Assembly (NCBI GenBank): GCA_020736575.1
Contig: JAGPYM010000004.1
Location: 1,364,001-1,428,000, forward strand
DNA length: 64,000 nt
From: Thelonectria olida
Taxonomy: Eukaryota > Ascomycota > Sordariomycetes > Hypocreales > Nectriaceae
Direction: 5' to 3'
Both the position numbers and the translations under genes were made by a program. The notes under the pieces were generated by a model. It was not told where the DNA came from and did no database searches. It worked only from the letters and a program-made list of their open reading frames with translations. Shown piece by piece: positions 33,561 through 44,663 of this stretch (the first letter of the stretch is position 1; the number at the start of each line of letters is the position of its first letter).

Positions 33561-35201
33561 TTAAAAGAAGCAGACGGCGGCGATGAACGCCACAACGAAG
33601 CTAGCAAAGGCAGCGCTGCCTTGGTGGCGGACAGCATCACCTTCCTTTGATGTGGTGGGGGCAGTCTGAGAGCCAGAGTCGGTGCCCGTGGCCTCACCGG
33701 TGGCAGTTCCCTCAACCGCAGTAGCAGTACCATTCTCACGGAAGATACCAGGGTTAACGGTGGGATGAGACTTATGGCTAGTGGTAGTCTCCTCCTCCTC
33801 CTCCTCGTCATCTGCAGACTTGGTCTTTCGGGTAAACTGCGTAGTGGTGCTAGTCGCCTTGGTGGTCTTCGCCTTGGACTCCTTGGGGGTGGAGGTAGCA
33901 GTCGTAGCGTCCTCGGTAGGTGTCGAGGAGGTCGTCGACTCCTCAGTGGAGGTAGCCTCGGAAGTAGTTGTCTCTGTGGTTGAGGTGGTCTTCTTGGCGC
34001 TGGTGGAGGTGGAAGTAGGGGTGGGAGTCGGAGTCGGGGTCGAGGAGGTGGTCTCGGACTCAGAGTCGTCGTCGGAATCGGAGTCGGAATCAGAGGAGCC
34101 GGAGCCAACGCTGAAGGCGACAATCTGCGCGGTGCTGCCCTTGGGGACAGTAACAACACAGAAGGCAGAGCCACCGGCGCCGACAGAACTCTCATCGCTG
34201 GACACGGTACCCTCACCTTCCGAGGGATCGATCTTGCAGGGCAGGCCGTTGCAACCACCGTCGGGGCACTTGATTTCGACACCAAAGTCGGGAAGTGTCT
34301 TCTTTAGAGGGGAGTCCTCCCAGATGGGGTTCCAACCAAGCTTCACAAAGGTTTCACCATTGGCCTCTGTGTTAGCGCCGGCCACATAGGGGCTCCAGTT
34401 ACCAATAGGCTGGCTCTCATCTCCCCAAATGCATCCCTCCTCACCAGTACCAGGAGGGTTGATGTAGAAGCTGTTGGAAACTTGTTAATTTCGGTTGACA
34501 GTTAATGGCCAAAATGTTGATGGTCGACTTACTGAGCGGCAGTAGAGCACCAATAGGAAGTGTCGGGAACAGCAATAGTAGCGGAGCTGCTAACAAGCGT
34601 CGGGATAAGCATGGCTTCGTTGCCAGGCAAGACAGTCTGGCACCAAGACATCTGGGAACCGCACTTGTTGACGGCCTGGACAGCACCAGTTCCCTCAACA
34701 CAGTTTGGCTTTCCCTTGAAAGGCTTCTCAATCTCGCCATCATCATTGCAGTACAGACCACCGTTCTGGAGGGTCGTGTTAGTTTTGTCTCAGTATATGG
34801 CCAATGGTTGAACCCACCATGGAAGAAGGATAGCTGTAAGTGGAATCGGGATCCCACTGATTCATGACCATGCCGGGCTTGCAAGCAAAAGGGCAGTAGT
34901 TGCCAGGCTCACACTCCTGATCAGGGCTCAAAGCCCATCCAGCGTTCTTTTCATCGGGAGTAACTGCGACCATGTTGGAATCGTCAGTAGGGAACGGGCA
35001 TGATCCTCCACGCTTCTTGGCGACACGCTTCGCCTTGGAGCTTGAGGTCTCGAAGAACGAGGCTTCTTCGGGGCTTGGGCGCGGATGATCGAAGATGTGG
35101 GCGAGACGGCCATGGTGTCGATGAGTCTTGCCGGCGACAGTTGCGGGAGCGACCAGTAGCAGGGCGGCCGCGAGGGCACCCGGAAGAGCTGTGAGCTTCA
35201 T
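33561..35201 (-). CDS. SUN-family (GH132) cell-wall protein with probable GPI anchor
   Basis: Secreted protein of the fungal SUN family (Sim1/Uth1/Nca3/Sun4 and Adg3 relatives), implicated in wall beta-glucan remodelling and septation. Exons 34818-35201, 34533-34765 and 33561-34470 encode 508 residues. A signal peptide (MKLTALPGALAAALLLVAPA) is followed by a short basic propeptide-like stretch ending AKKRGGSCPFP, a possible Kex2 site. The cysteine-rich SUN domain contains PDQECEPGNYCPFACKPGMV, SYWCSTAAHFYINPPGTGEE and IGNWSPYVAGANTEANG. From about residue 290 the chain is Ser/Thr/Asp-rich with (SD)n and (TP)n runs and a six-Glu run, a likely O-glycosylated stalk. The C-terminus is hydrophobic (AAFASFVVAFIAAVCFF), fitting GPI attachment. 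Glucanase activity is inferred from the family. Confidence 0.92.
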
Positions 35202-38200
35202 TGTGAATTCGTTGTCGCTTTAAAACGAGCGTCGATTGTTTAAAATTCGAAAGTGAGTGGTATCCTCCACACGCGTATCGTACGCAATCCTGTTAAAGAG
35301 CGCAATGCTCGTCGAGCAAGTTGAGCGAGTGATTCAAGTCGACGAGGCTTGGAACTAGTCGCGGACCAGCAGCAGGAGAGTGTTATTTACAAGGAAAACA
35401 GAAAACATGAGAAAAGAGCGGATGGGTTCAAGAAATCAAGATGCGATGGGATAATGAGATCGACAAAGAGTGGCGACGTGACTGGAAGCGACTCGCGAAG
35501 AGATGGGCATGGGACCTCTTGGAAATGAGCCCTTTCACAGCGCCGTGGGACCGAGGGGGAACAACTGAGCCAATACCGAACGAGCAAGTCCAAAGCAACC
35601 AGAGCTGGGCTTCTTCAAGGTTAACTGGTTAGCTAGCCCCCTGGCCCTGCTATAGCTCTGCGTGATCCATCATGGCCCGACAAGGCCGGGTTCGATTGAG
35701 GAGGTGGAGTTTATTCTTCGGTGACAACGGGGGAGCGAGCCGGGGTCGAGCAAAACCAGGCCCAATGAGAGAGTCACCTCATCTCCCCCTGGCGACACTC
35801 TATGACACGGCAGCCAATCGTGCTGAAGCGGTGCATGAACAGACCACCCGCCGCAGATTAAACCTCGCCAGGCCATTGTTGCCCTCCCAGGGCCTCCTCC
35901 GTAAAGAGACAACGACCCCTCGGAGGGGAGTCTGCATCAGGGAATCACAAATTGTCGGCCGAACCAGAGGATGTGGACTGTCCAGGGGGGATGATCCATA
36001 GTTTAAGGCATGAGGGCTTTGCTCGTCGATATCCGCATATTGCCCTGTTCATCGGCTCTCGAAGGGTTCTCGCTTGTTTGTCTCTCTTGTCGCTGTGCCA
36101 CACTCTTGAGTCTCGTTCCTGACTACTGCAACCTCGTCCCCCTGGGGGTGCATTCCATTTTCGCCCCTCTTGGACCGAATGAGTCCAGGTTTGCGTCTGT
36201 GTGCTTGTGCCTGAAGCTAGTCTCGTTGTGGTACCTACTGGTCCAGCCCCTCCCCATGATTGTGGCTTGAGAAGAACAAAGAGAGAGCACATTGGCTTAA
36301 GTTTAGATTTGAGCATCATCGCTGGACCCTAGTCGGATAGCTCTCAGTCGCGCCCCTGTTCCTGGGCCAATGCGAGCAACGAGGAGAGTTCGTCTCATTG
36401 TTTAATGCCTATCCAGTCCCAGCCGTTCAGGTCGGCAAGTTGGCCAGTTGAGTCCTCGCGACGGGAACAGCTTTGGCCGGCATGATGCACGAGAGGAGCC
36501 TTGGCTGTTGGGGCGGGCGGGCCATCATCAATGTTCAGTGGTCAATGGCTAGCAAACGATGGGGGCGGCCGAGCGCCTGAAACGCAGCCTTGCTCGGCTC
36601 GATGCGCGATACGGCCGTCTGCTTGGTTCCCACTCGGCGCCCTCCTTGTCGACATGACTTCATTCCTGTTGCCCGGGTGCGGTGGTTGTGCCCTATTCGT
36701 ACGAAATACGTACACTCTGCGATGGTGTTGATCAGCCACAACCGTTATTCATCCTTACATAGTATGTCCGTTGACTCCGTACGAGATATTCAGTGGCTCC
36801 AAGGTTTTGATCTAGTTACACGGCAAGCTGCTGTCAACTTGTCGTGTCTCTCACGAGTAATCAAGCAAGTCAGTCGACCAAGGCCAAGTTGGGTTGGCCG
36901 AGTTGAATTTAATTAATCCATGGGATCCAGCTTGGTCGGCGCATTTGTGTCGCCAGTGGCTGCGCGCCAATGTTGGATGGCTCCGCCCCTGACCATACTT
37001 TTTGCGCGTCGTCCATTTCCTCGTGTGATGAGCGATGGACACTGTAAAATTATCAAATGAGCACGTACGTGACGTACTTCGGACATTCTCGTGAAACTCT
37101 TTGCTACTTATCGTTGCACGTGCAGTGCCGTCAGTTGACTCCGACGAGCGGGAACATTGTTTCCCGATGTCGATGTCGTGCGTCGGATCATGCCTCACTG
37201 TCAACTTTGTCAAGTGTTGGTTATCCTTTCACGTCAGGCTACATGACGAGGAAGAGAAGACGGGGGCCGTTGGGTGTTTTGTTTTCAGGGCCAAGGGGCC
37301 AAGACACCAAGGGCCAGAAAGAGCGGAACGGCAAATATTTTCAACGTGTTAGACTCGTTGTATCAAGCCGCAGACGTAGCTGTGTCTTGGAAAGCATGCA
37401 TAGGCGAGATTCGCGAGCCGGTACTCGGTAGTGGCGCACGGGAGAGTGTGGGGAGAGGAGCGCAATGGCTGGAAAGGACGAGCGAACTTGAATGGAAAAA
37501 TTGGAGCTGGAGAACTGGGGCAGCTCAGTCAATCGTCGGCTTCGGGCGAGATGGGATGTCGTAACGATTGAGATGATGGTGATGGTGATGATGATAGAGG
37601 AATAGAAGCTGGGCACGAGGTGGAAAATTCGATGAGGAGAGGCTGGCAGGCTTTGGGGAAGGAAGGAGCTGATGATTTGGTGAACCTCAGGTTGAGACAT
37701 GTCTCACCTCACACACACCACATGATTAATTGACGCCTCAGGTAATCATCCACTGCCTTGCGTCGACTAATTTAGTAATTACTACGGACCTCGATTGAGA
37801 TATTTGTCAAGGCAATGATGGGTGCGAGCAGCTACGGGATCGCAGAGTCAGGCACCCGAAGTCTGACATGCGTTCTCCACGGAATCGGGACTTGTTGTGT
37901 GGGACGTTGAGTGCTGACCGATCTCTGCTGGCTGAGTGCTGATTATTCTAGACTGAGATGTCAGCATTTTCTTCTGCAGCCAATGCCATGACACAGTGAC
38001 AAACAAACGAGATGGCCGCAGGCGAGAAGAACGGAACCGAACATGGTGGGCATCCAAGTTGCAATTTGGGTGATACTCTGACAACTGTCAGGAAATGGAG
38101 ATTTGGTCGACTGGCTACCCTGGAGAAACGAAACAAAACGAAACGAAGCATGGACGTAAATAACGCCGAAACACCAATGGCATTGGGATCCATCTTCCCT

Positions 38201-38847
38201 TGCCCTGCATAACCTCGTCGATGAACAACAAATTGATGATATCATGGGCCCATTAAGCGCGACCATGGACAAATGTTCCAAACTTCCGTCCGGGCCATCG
38301 CAGCTCCGGGAGGCTTTGCTGCTAGCACATTCCCTCCGCCTTCTCGGCCTCTTGGCCCTCGCCGTGCTGATGATGACAGCAGCATCGAACCGCTGTCTTC
38401 CCCCAGAAAATCCTCCTCCGACCCCAACTCTTCCGGCTTGCTGACTGATTCCCTAGCGCCGTGCCCAGCGCCGGCTCCCGGGATCGACATATTTTTAGCC
38501 CATCGCACTGCACAGCCCACCAAACACACAAGGGACGACCTCCCACACACCAACTCGCAGGCCAGCAATGGGCAAGCGTTCAGTAATCATGCACCTTTTT
38601 CGGCATCTGCGCATCTTGATCTGTCACCATCTCTCCACCTCAGCAGCAGCGCCGCCCCGTCTGCGCCAAGATGACGGTTAACGGAAGTCTGACTTCCCGG
38701 AGGAGCGCAAGCCAGCGTGCAAGGCCCAGCCATCTTGGCGATTAGATTCTTTCTCACCGTGGCATGCGCAGTAATAGCGCCCTAGTAAACATAGTTTATT
38801 CTGGAATGCGTAGTTGTGGTGTGTGTCTCGGGGGCGACAGCTTCGTG

Positions 38848-38855
38848 TATAAGAA
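38848..38855 (+). promoter_or_regulatory. TATA-like box of the cupin gene
   Basis: The sequence tataagaa lies 231 bases before the cupin ATG, followed by a CA- and TC-rich leader that resembles a 5' UTR of a strongly expressed fungal gene. Assigned from position and consensus only. Confidence 0.4.
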
Positions 38856-38960
38856 GATGGCTGCGTGCTGTGATTGAAACGAAACATCACCATCTCATCA
38901 CCAACATTCAGCCTTCACACAATCAATAGCTTCTTCGGCTCCCTTCAATACCATCTTACC

Positions 38961-38985
38961 TATATATATATATATACACATATAT
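38961..38985. repeat. TA dinucleotide microsatellite
   Basis: A tatatata run interrupted by acaca in the probable 5' UTR of the cupin gene. Length polymorphism is likely. Confidence 0.8.
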
Positions 38986-39085
38986 CCTCACTCATCCACC
39001 GAGTCGATCGCTTCATATCTCATCTACTACTCCATCCATCTCTTAACCTCAACACCAACACCAACACCCAACAACCTCATCCATC

Positions 39086-39928
39086 ATGCAGTTCTCCGCC
39101 GCTACCATCTCCGCCATCCTGGCCTTTACCTCCTTCGCCTCCGCTGCTCCCTCCAAGCGAGGCGGCTACCCTCCGGAGCTCAGCTTGACTGCCCAGCTCC
39201 AGCTTGCTGATACGTAAGTAACCATCACCATCACCTCAGTTGAAAACATGACACTGACTTGTCTCCCTCAGTGCCGCCGACCGCTTTTCCCTCCTCAAGG
39301 ACGAGCAGTTCCTCTTCGATTTCAACCAGAAGCAGCAGAACCCCGGCAAGGGCGGCCAGCTCATTGCTGCCAACCGCAAGACCTTCCCTGCTCTTGTCGG
39401 TACTGGTGCCGGTATGGCTCTTGGCCGTGTTGATGGTAAGCACTTGTCTACACAACAAGCATCCCTGATTCGCAACGACTGACCCTCTTCTTCCCAATAG
39501 CTTGCGGCATGAACACCCTCCACGTCCACCCTCGCTCCGCCGAGCTCCAGATCGTCACCAAGGGCCGCCTCATCGCCGAGATGGTGCCCGAGAACGGCGT
39601 GCTCAACGCCGACGGCTCCCGCCGAGTCATCCGCACAGAGATCAAGGAGAACATGATGACGCCCTTCTACCAGGGCTCCGTCCACACCCAGTTCAACCCC
39701 GACTGCGAGCCCGCCACCTTTGTCGCCGCCTTTGCCGCCGAGGACTTCGGCACCGGCCAGATCGCCGACGAGACCTTTGCCCTCAGCGACGACGTTATCG
39801 CCGCCACTTTCGGCCAGAGCATCGCCGGCGAAGACATTGAGAAGGTCCGCGCCGCCATTCCCAAGAGCATCGCCCTGGGCGTTGATGAATGCCTCAAGAA
39901 GTGCGGCATCACCAAGCGTTCCAACTAA
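39086..39928 (+). CDS. Secreted cupin (spherulin/germin-like)
   Basis: Single-domain cupin of the spherulin-1/germin type, secreted through an N-terminal signal peptide (MQFSAATISAILAFTSFASA, then APSKR). Exons 39086-39213, 39272-39435 and 39501-39928 encode 239 residues. Cupin motif 1 appears as NTLHVHPRSAELQIVTKGRL, with the metal ligands His-x-His and Glu. Motif 2 is FYQGSVHTQFNPDCEPATF, with the fourth ligand His. Both introns are short and rejoin ADTAADRFSLLKDEQFLFD and GRVDACGMNTLHVH. Spherulins are encystment or stress proteins in slime moulds; the fungal role is unclear. Cys residues near the motif and at the C-terminus (ECLKKCGITKR) could pair. Very strong C-ending codon bias suggests high expression. 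Confidence 0.93.
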
Positions 39929-40504
39929 GCTACATGGAGACGGGGATGATGAGAGCCTTTCACTCCTACTTGCATCACTTGATGGGTTAAACAAAAGCGA
40001 TGTGAACTAATACGCACATCACGTCGCATTGCATAGCATCTAGCCGGCCCCAGCGCGCATAGACCGTTTTGTTTTTAGTCCTTTTTTCCAGTTTCTTAGC
40101 ATTGTTCTCTTTTCTTTCTTCACTTCTGCACACATCCTACTGTATATACTTAGACCTGAATATTTTTAGACCGTCTCTCCTCTTTGACAAAGTTATCTCT
40201 ACGCCATGCATGCCACCCTACAACAGGATCTTGATTGGTGATGGGCTGCTTACCATCAGCTGAATGAAACACTGAACCCTGAATGTCTTTGTCTAAGAGG
40301 AGCTAATGATTGGGGTCCGAAACTGCTTCCTCGCTGGCTGACTGAGCAGGCACTCCCAATGTTTCCGACACCCCTGTACAGTTCTCTATATATCATACAT
40401 GCATTCACACCTTGAACATTTCCAACCTTTTCCCTACTGTGACGCCCTGTTATACACAAAGATGCGATGGCCCGCGTCTTGCCGCCTATAAACTCCAGTC
40501 TTCT
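39929..40504. other. Convergent 3' region, cupin and MEF2
   Basis: T-rich 3' UTR-like sequence after the cupin stop, then unassigned sequence up to the MEF2 stop. No gene recognised. Confidence 0.55.
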
Positions 40505-43128
40505 TTACAGACCCTTCTCGCGATGGCCAACAACCTTGGCAAACGAGTCAAACGACATGGTCATCGAGTGTCGGCCTGCCGTTTTACTTCGCAAATGGTT
40601 GTCGTAGTCGAGCATCTCCTTGTAAGGCACCTTGGCCACAATCTCGACCATTCGCGTCGTCGACTTCTTCCCGCGCAGCGACGTGACCGAGTCGTACGGG
40701 TCGGGCGGCGTGTAAATCTTCGAAACATCAATGTGGTCGTCGCCTGTCGACTCAGCTGACCGGTCGTTGACCTCGAGTACGTGACCGCCCGCGCCAGCCG
40801 TCACATCATGCTGCACCGTTCCCGCGACTACCTCCGGGCAGGTGATGTGTGCGAGCATGATGGGCTCAAGAATACTGATCTGCGCCTTGTCGAAAGCGTC
40901 TTTCAAGACAGACTGCACTCCCGTCCTTGCAACGCTGCTAAAGTGCCCTCCCGTGGGAGTCTCCAACGCGCCAGGTGAGGTGTCGAGCTCGATCGTAACA
41001 TGGCACCCGTGGATGGGCGCAGCTCGTCGCGGGCCCCTGGCTAGACCCGCGATGGCTCCGTTCAAAAGCTGCTGCCTGGCATCCTCAGTGTCGAATGATA
41101 GTGCGTTGGCATCATCAGGCAGCGGGATGGCAATGTGATATATGTTCCCGTCCCTCTCAATACTTGATTCCAAGATAGTTTCTCGATGGTGGTCCTCAAT
41201 TGGCTCCAGCGTAACTGTGCACGACGCTTTTCCAGGTTTGCTAGCAACGGGGCGGTCGAAGACGATATGTTGCGGGCTAGTTGGTGCATTAACGCACTCC
41301 TTGTAATCGACCTCGATGGGCCCAAAGTCGGCATCAATCTTGTACTTTTGCTTCATATTGTACAAGGAAACATCCAGATGAAGCTTGCCCATTCCTTGGA
41401 TGGTGAACTGTTCGGTCTTTGGATTCTTGCTCCATCGAAGACTCGGATCTTCACGACTCGTATTCTCCAAGGCAGTCTGGAGTTCCTGAGCGGCGACATT
41501 TCCGTACGGCTCGACTTGGAGGAAAGCCACAGGGGGTGGAATCTCAGGAGGGCGAATCTGGACATGGCGGAAAGCTTCCGGGACGGGTTTACCACCCACT
41601 GTAGTAATGAGAGTATCACCAGTTCGGGCTTTCTTGAGTCCCCTGAGAGCACCGATGTGGCCCACAGATAGATCCTGAATATCCCGGGTCTTGGAGGCAG
41701 AGATTTGGAGAATACCCATCGGCCTCTCGTTGACGAGCATGTTTGTGTTGAAACTCGAAGCATTTCTGGTCAGGGTGCCATGGTAAACGCGCACAAAGCT
41801 AATAACGCCTTCCTTGGGATGGTTGAAGACCTTGAATACCGAGGCAATAGAAGCGACTTGAGCCTTGCCAGGCTTCTTGCTGGTAAAGAGATCTTCGAGA
41901 TGATGTTTCGTGGAGCCCACTCGCACTTCCACCGACGGACGCTCCCGTGGGTTGGGCAGATAATCGTTGATGGCGTCCATTAGGGGCTCAACGCCAATGT
42001 GACGAAAGCTGGATCCCGCAAACACGGGGATGACTCGGCCATCTCCAGTTTGAATGGCTTTTCGAATAGCTTGCTTGATGATTGCGCTGTCAATGTTCTC
42101 GTTTTCTGCCAGAAACTCATCCATGACGACCTCGTCGAAATCCGCCAGACTCTCGACCAAGGCCTGTCTCGCCTGGTCGATCTCACCAAGGAGGTCTGCG
42201 TTAGAGCTTGCTAACTTCTCTCGGAGCTCCGATGGGCCATATCGAGTCTTTTCACGCTCTGACTTCCATCGATATCCTACTCGGTCAATCACGTCAATGA
42301 CGCCAACAAAGTCTTCCTTTTCCCACCAGGGAATCTGGCACACAAGGGGCCACCCCTTCAGCCTAGTGCCAATCTCAAGCACAGCCTTCTTGAAAGACGC
42401 ACCCTCACGATCGAGCTTGTTGCAATAGACGATGCGTGGCACCCTGAATTCGTGAGCTGAGCCCCATACTCTTTCCGTGTGGGCCTCAACGCCCTTGACA
42501 GAGTCGATGATACAGACAGCACCATCTAGAATGGGTAGGCATCTATCGACTTCGAATCTGAAGTCTTGGTGGCCGGGAGTATCGATGAGGTTGATGGTTT
42601 TTGAATGGGTGCCCGAGGGCAGATTTTGGGGACGCGGCCAATTGAATGTGATGGCAGCGGACTGAATGGTGATGCCTCGTTCCCGCTCAAGCTCGAGGAA
42701 ATCAGTCACTGTGTTTCCAGCATCGACGTCTATCGCGGTTAGATGGGTTGGTGCGATATTAATGGCACGTCGTATGAACAGGGCATAGTGTGAGAGTTGG
42801 TGAATAGTCGATGGGAGTATAAATGAGCTCACCTCCTACCCGCTGAGTTACACCACTATAGTACAACATGCGTTCCGTCGTGGTGGTTTTGCCCTAGTTA
42901 TTACATAAGTGCCAAGAACTCAGAAAGGTTGATATTTGGAGAAACACATACAGCATCGACATGGGCAATAATACCAATGTTGCGGATGTTCTCAAGCTCG
43001 GCATGGGAATGCACCGCTCTTCGGGACAGGGCACCCAACTTTAAGCTTGGCCATTGACGGGCCAGACAGCGAGCCGAGCCTCCCGCAGAAGCAGGCGGCC
43101 CTCTCCGGAGGATTGAGAGAAGAAGCAT
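40505..43128 (-). CDS. MEF2: Mitochondrial elongation factor G2 / ribosome-releasing factor 2
   Basis: GTPase of the EF-G2mt/Mef2 type that works with the ribosome recycling factor to split mitochondrial ribosomes after termination, rather than in translocation. Exons 42952-43128, 42833-42893 and 40505-42729 encode 820 residues. A basic presequence (SILRRGPPASAGGSARCLAR) precedes NIRNIGIIAHVDAGKTTTTE; the first intron falls exactly between Ala and Gly-Lys-Thr of the P-loop. RVGDVDAGNTVTDFLELERE spans the second junction. Switch II is INLIDTPGHQDFRFEVD and G4 is VYCNKLDREG. Domains II to V follow, with IQGMGKLHLDVSLYNMKQKY and the C-terminal RGKKSTTRMVEIVAKVPYKE. The end, FDSFAKVVGHREKGL, matches EF-G families. 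ATG 43128 is used because the codon before it in the frame is not ATG. Confidence 0.95.
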
Positions 43129-43572
43129 TGCCAACCGGAGCTAGAACCGTCAATTGTTGGCATTTACGGTGGTTGTTCGGCATCAACTTCTTCAATGTCT
43201 CTTTTTCACCAACAATGTCATTCGTTGAAGGGGCCTGACGCTTAAGCCCTTTCCTACCTAGGAAGACGGTGAGAAGCGGCAGAAGCCCCTACCTAGGCTC
43301 CCGCTCTCAAGCCCCTGCGCTGCCCGAAGACCGACCCCTAGCGCACTGGGCTGTGGCTAAAGCAAGGAAGCTTACAACCGAGCTATCTAATCTCAGGTAC
43401 CTACGTAACACGCTCCTCCTGCACTTTTCAACATCGTCTCGTGGCCACGCATTACGCATTGCTTTTCATCTTACCCCATTCTGTGAAAACCGCTGCCTGG
43501 AGTCGCGCAACAAAACATCGCCCGCCCTTCTAGTCTTTCGCCCCTCATCTTGCATCTCAAACAATCGCAGTC
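43129..43572. promoter_or_regulatory. Bidirectional promoter, MEF2 and TVP15-like gene
   Basis: A 444-base divergent promoter. It holds three members of the dispersed palindrome family: CCTACCTAGG at 43253-43262, CTACCTAGGC at 43289-43298 and AGGTACCT (followed by ACGTAA) at 43395-43402. This is the densest cluster in the window. Confidence 0.55.
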
Positions 43573-44256
43573 ATGGAGCCCTCGGACATCTTGTGAGTCG
43601 GCTTGCGCCGCAACTACGCAACCTCGTTGAAGCTAACCACCGTCATCGCAGCCGCATTGTCAACTTGGTCGTCGGTGCCATCACCGCCCTCGGCGGTATC
43701 GCCGGCCTCTTCAAGCCCGATTTGTACGTTCTGTCGCAAACCCCGATCCCGAGCCTGTACCCTCGTTCGCCCCGATCGATCGTGTCGCAGTGTCCGCATA
43801 CGCTCGGTACACCACGAGGAATGCTAACTAACAATTATCCTACAGCCCGGGCATCATTGTTGATGTGTACATGATCATCTTTGGTCTCTCTATCGTCCTC
43901 CTTGGTACCGCCGATTCGCCCCTAAAATAGTCATCCTCAGTCTAACTTGTCACAGAGTTCCAGATCCCTCCCCAGCTCTCCCGATACGCTTCCTTCCTCT
44001 TCTCCTTTATCGGCCGTGGTGTCTGTGAGTTATCCCAACATACCCAGTCGCCATGACCCCTCAAACTGACAATTCCCAAGTCTACATCTTCCTCGGCACT
44101 CTCATTCTCGGCAAGATGTGGCTTTCCAAGGTGGCTGGCTCCATTGTTGGCATCGTCGGTATCGCCTATGTCGCACTCGAGTTCATTCCTTCCATCGAGC
44201 CCCCCAGCAACATGCGCGACGCTGAGGACGCTGGCTGGGGTGCCGAGCAGGTCTAA
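43573..44256 (+). CDS. TVP15: TVP15/COPI-associated Golgi membrane protein
   Basis: Small tetraspan protein of the COPI-associated/Tvp15 family found in Tlg2-containing Golgi vesicles. Five exons (43573-43592, 43652-43723, 43846-43904, 43956-44024, 44081-44256) encode 131 residues; all junctions keep frame. Four hydrophobic segments are visible: RIVNLVVGAITALGGIAGLF, GIIVDVYMIIFGLSIVLLEF, RYASFLFSFIGRGVFYIFLG and KVAGSIVGIVGIAYVALEFI. The acidic tail NMRDAEDAGWGAEQV faces the cytosol if the topology is even. The first exon codes only MEPSDI plus two bases and was chosen from its start context and a gtgagt donor. Exact cargo or sorting role is not known. Confidence 0.92.
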
Positions 44257-44663
44257 GAGCCTGATCCGTCGACACACTGCAGTAGCGCTTGACTGGCAAT
44301 GGCCTAGAGACATAGCGCAAGCTATTGCTACGAGCAGGGAGGCATGTTAGTGCCCTCAAGACGGAACATACGAGCCCCCCACCCTGGGTGGGATCCTGGC
44401 AATTTGCCTTGGCCAGGATCTGATAAGAGATGGTTATGTTGGAACCTGTATTTTTACAGCTCGTGGTTGGACTTTGTTGAAAAGAGCCGCAAGCTTGGAC
44501 TTCGGCGCATGAGGACATGGGGTTATGGGATAGTAATTGTCAATCGAATAGATGCATTTCTCTATCATCTCAGTCATATAAATACATTTTTATGATGAGC
44601 CAAACCTCAAATGAATCCAACAAGATAAGCCCGCCGCGGCTAAGGGGAACAAATTCAACGCTT
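44257..44663. other. Convergent 3' region, TVP15 and UTP21
   Basis: Short convergent interval, presumably two 3' UTRs. An imperfect CCCACCCTGGGTGGGATCC hairpin-like sequence lies near 44378-44396 and could pair over about seven bases. No gene seen. Confidence 0.55.

Larger units (their letters stand above)
35202..39085. other. 3.9-kb gene-poor region
   Basis: I find no convincing gene. Open frames at 38244-38674 on both strands are low-complexity (Pro/Ser) and unlike known proteins. The left part is the SUN gene promoter; the right end is the cupin promoter with a TATA-like box and a TA microsatellite. Another TACCTA occurrence is near 36231. Confidence 0.5.

Noticed and set aside
35640..35710. 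ggccgggttcgattg as a tRNA T-arm / box B
   Set aside because: No matching acceptor, D-arm or anticodon arm could be drawn around it, and no box A lies at the right distance.
38244..38674. Overlapping Pro/Ser ORFs upstream of the cupin as a gene
   Set aside because: Several frames on both strands are open with low-complexity peptides, and none has a family signature or a clear start.
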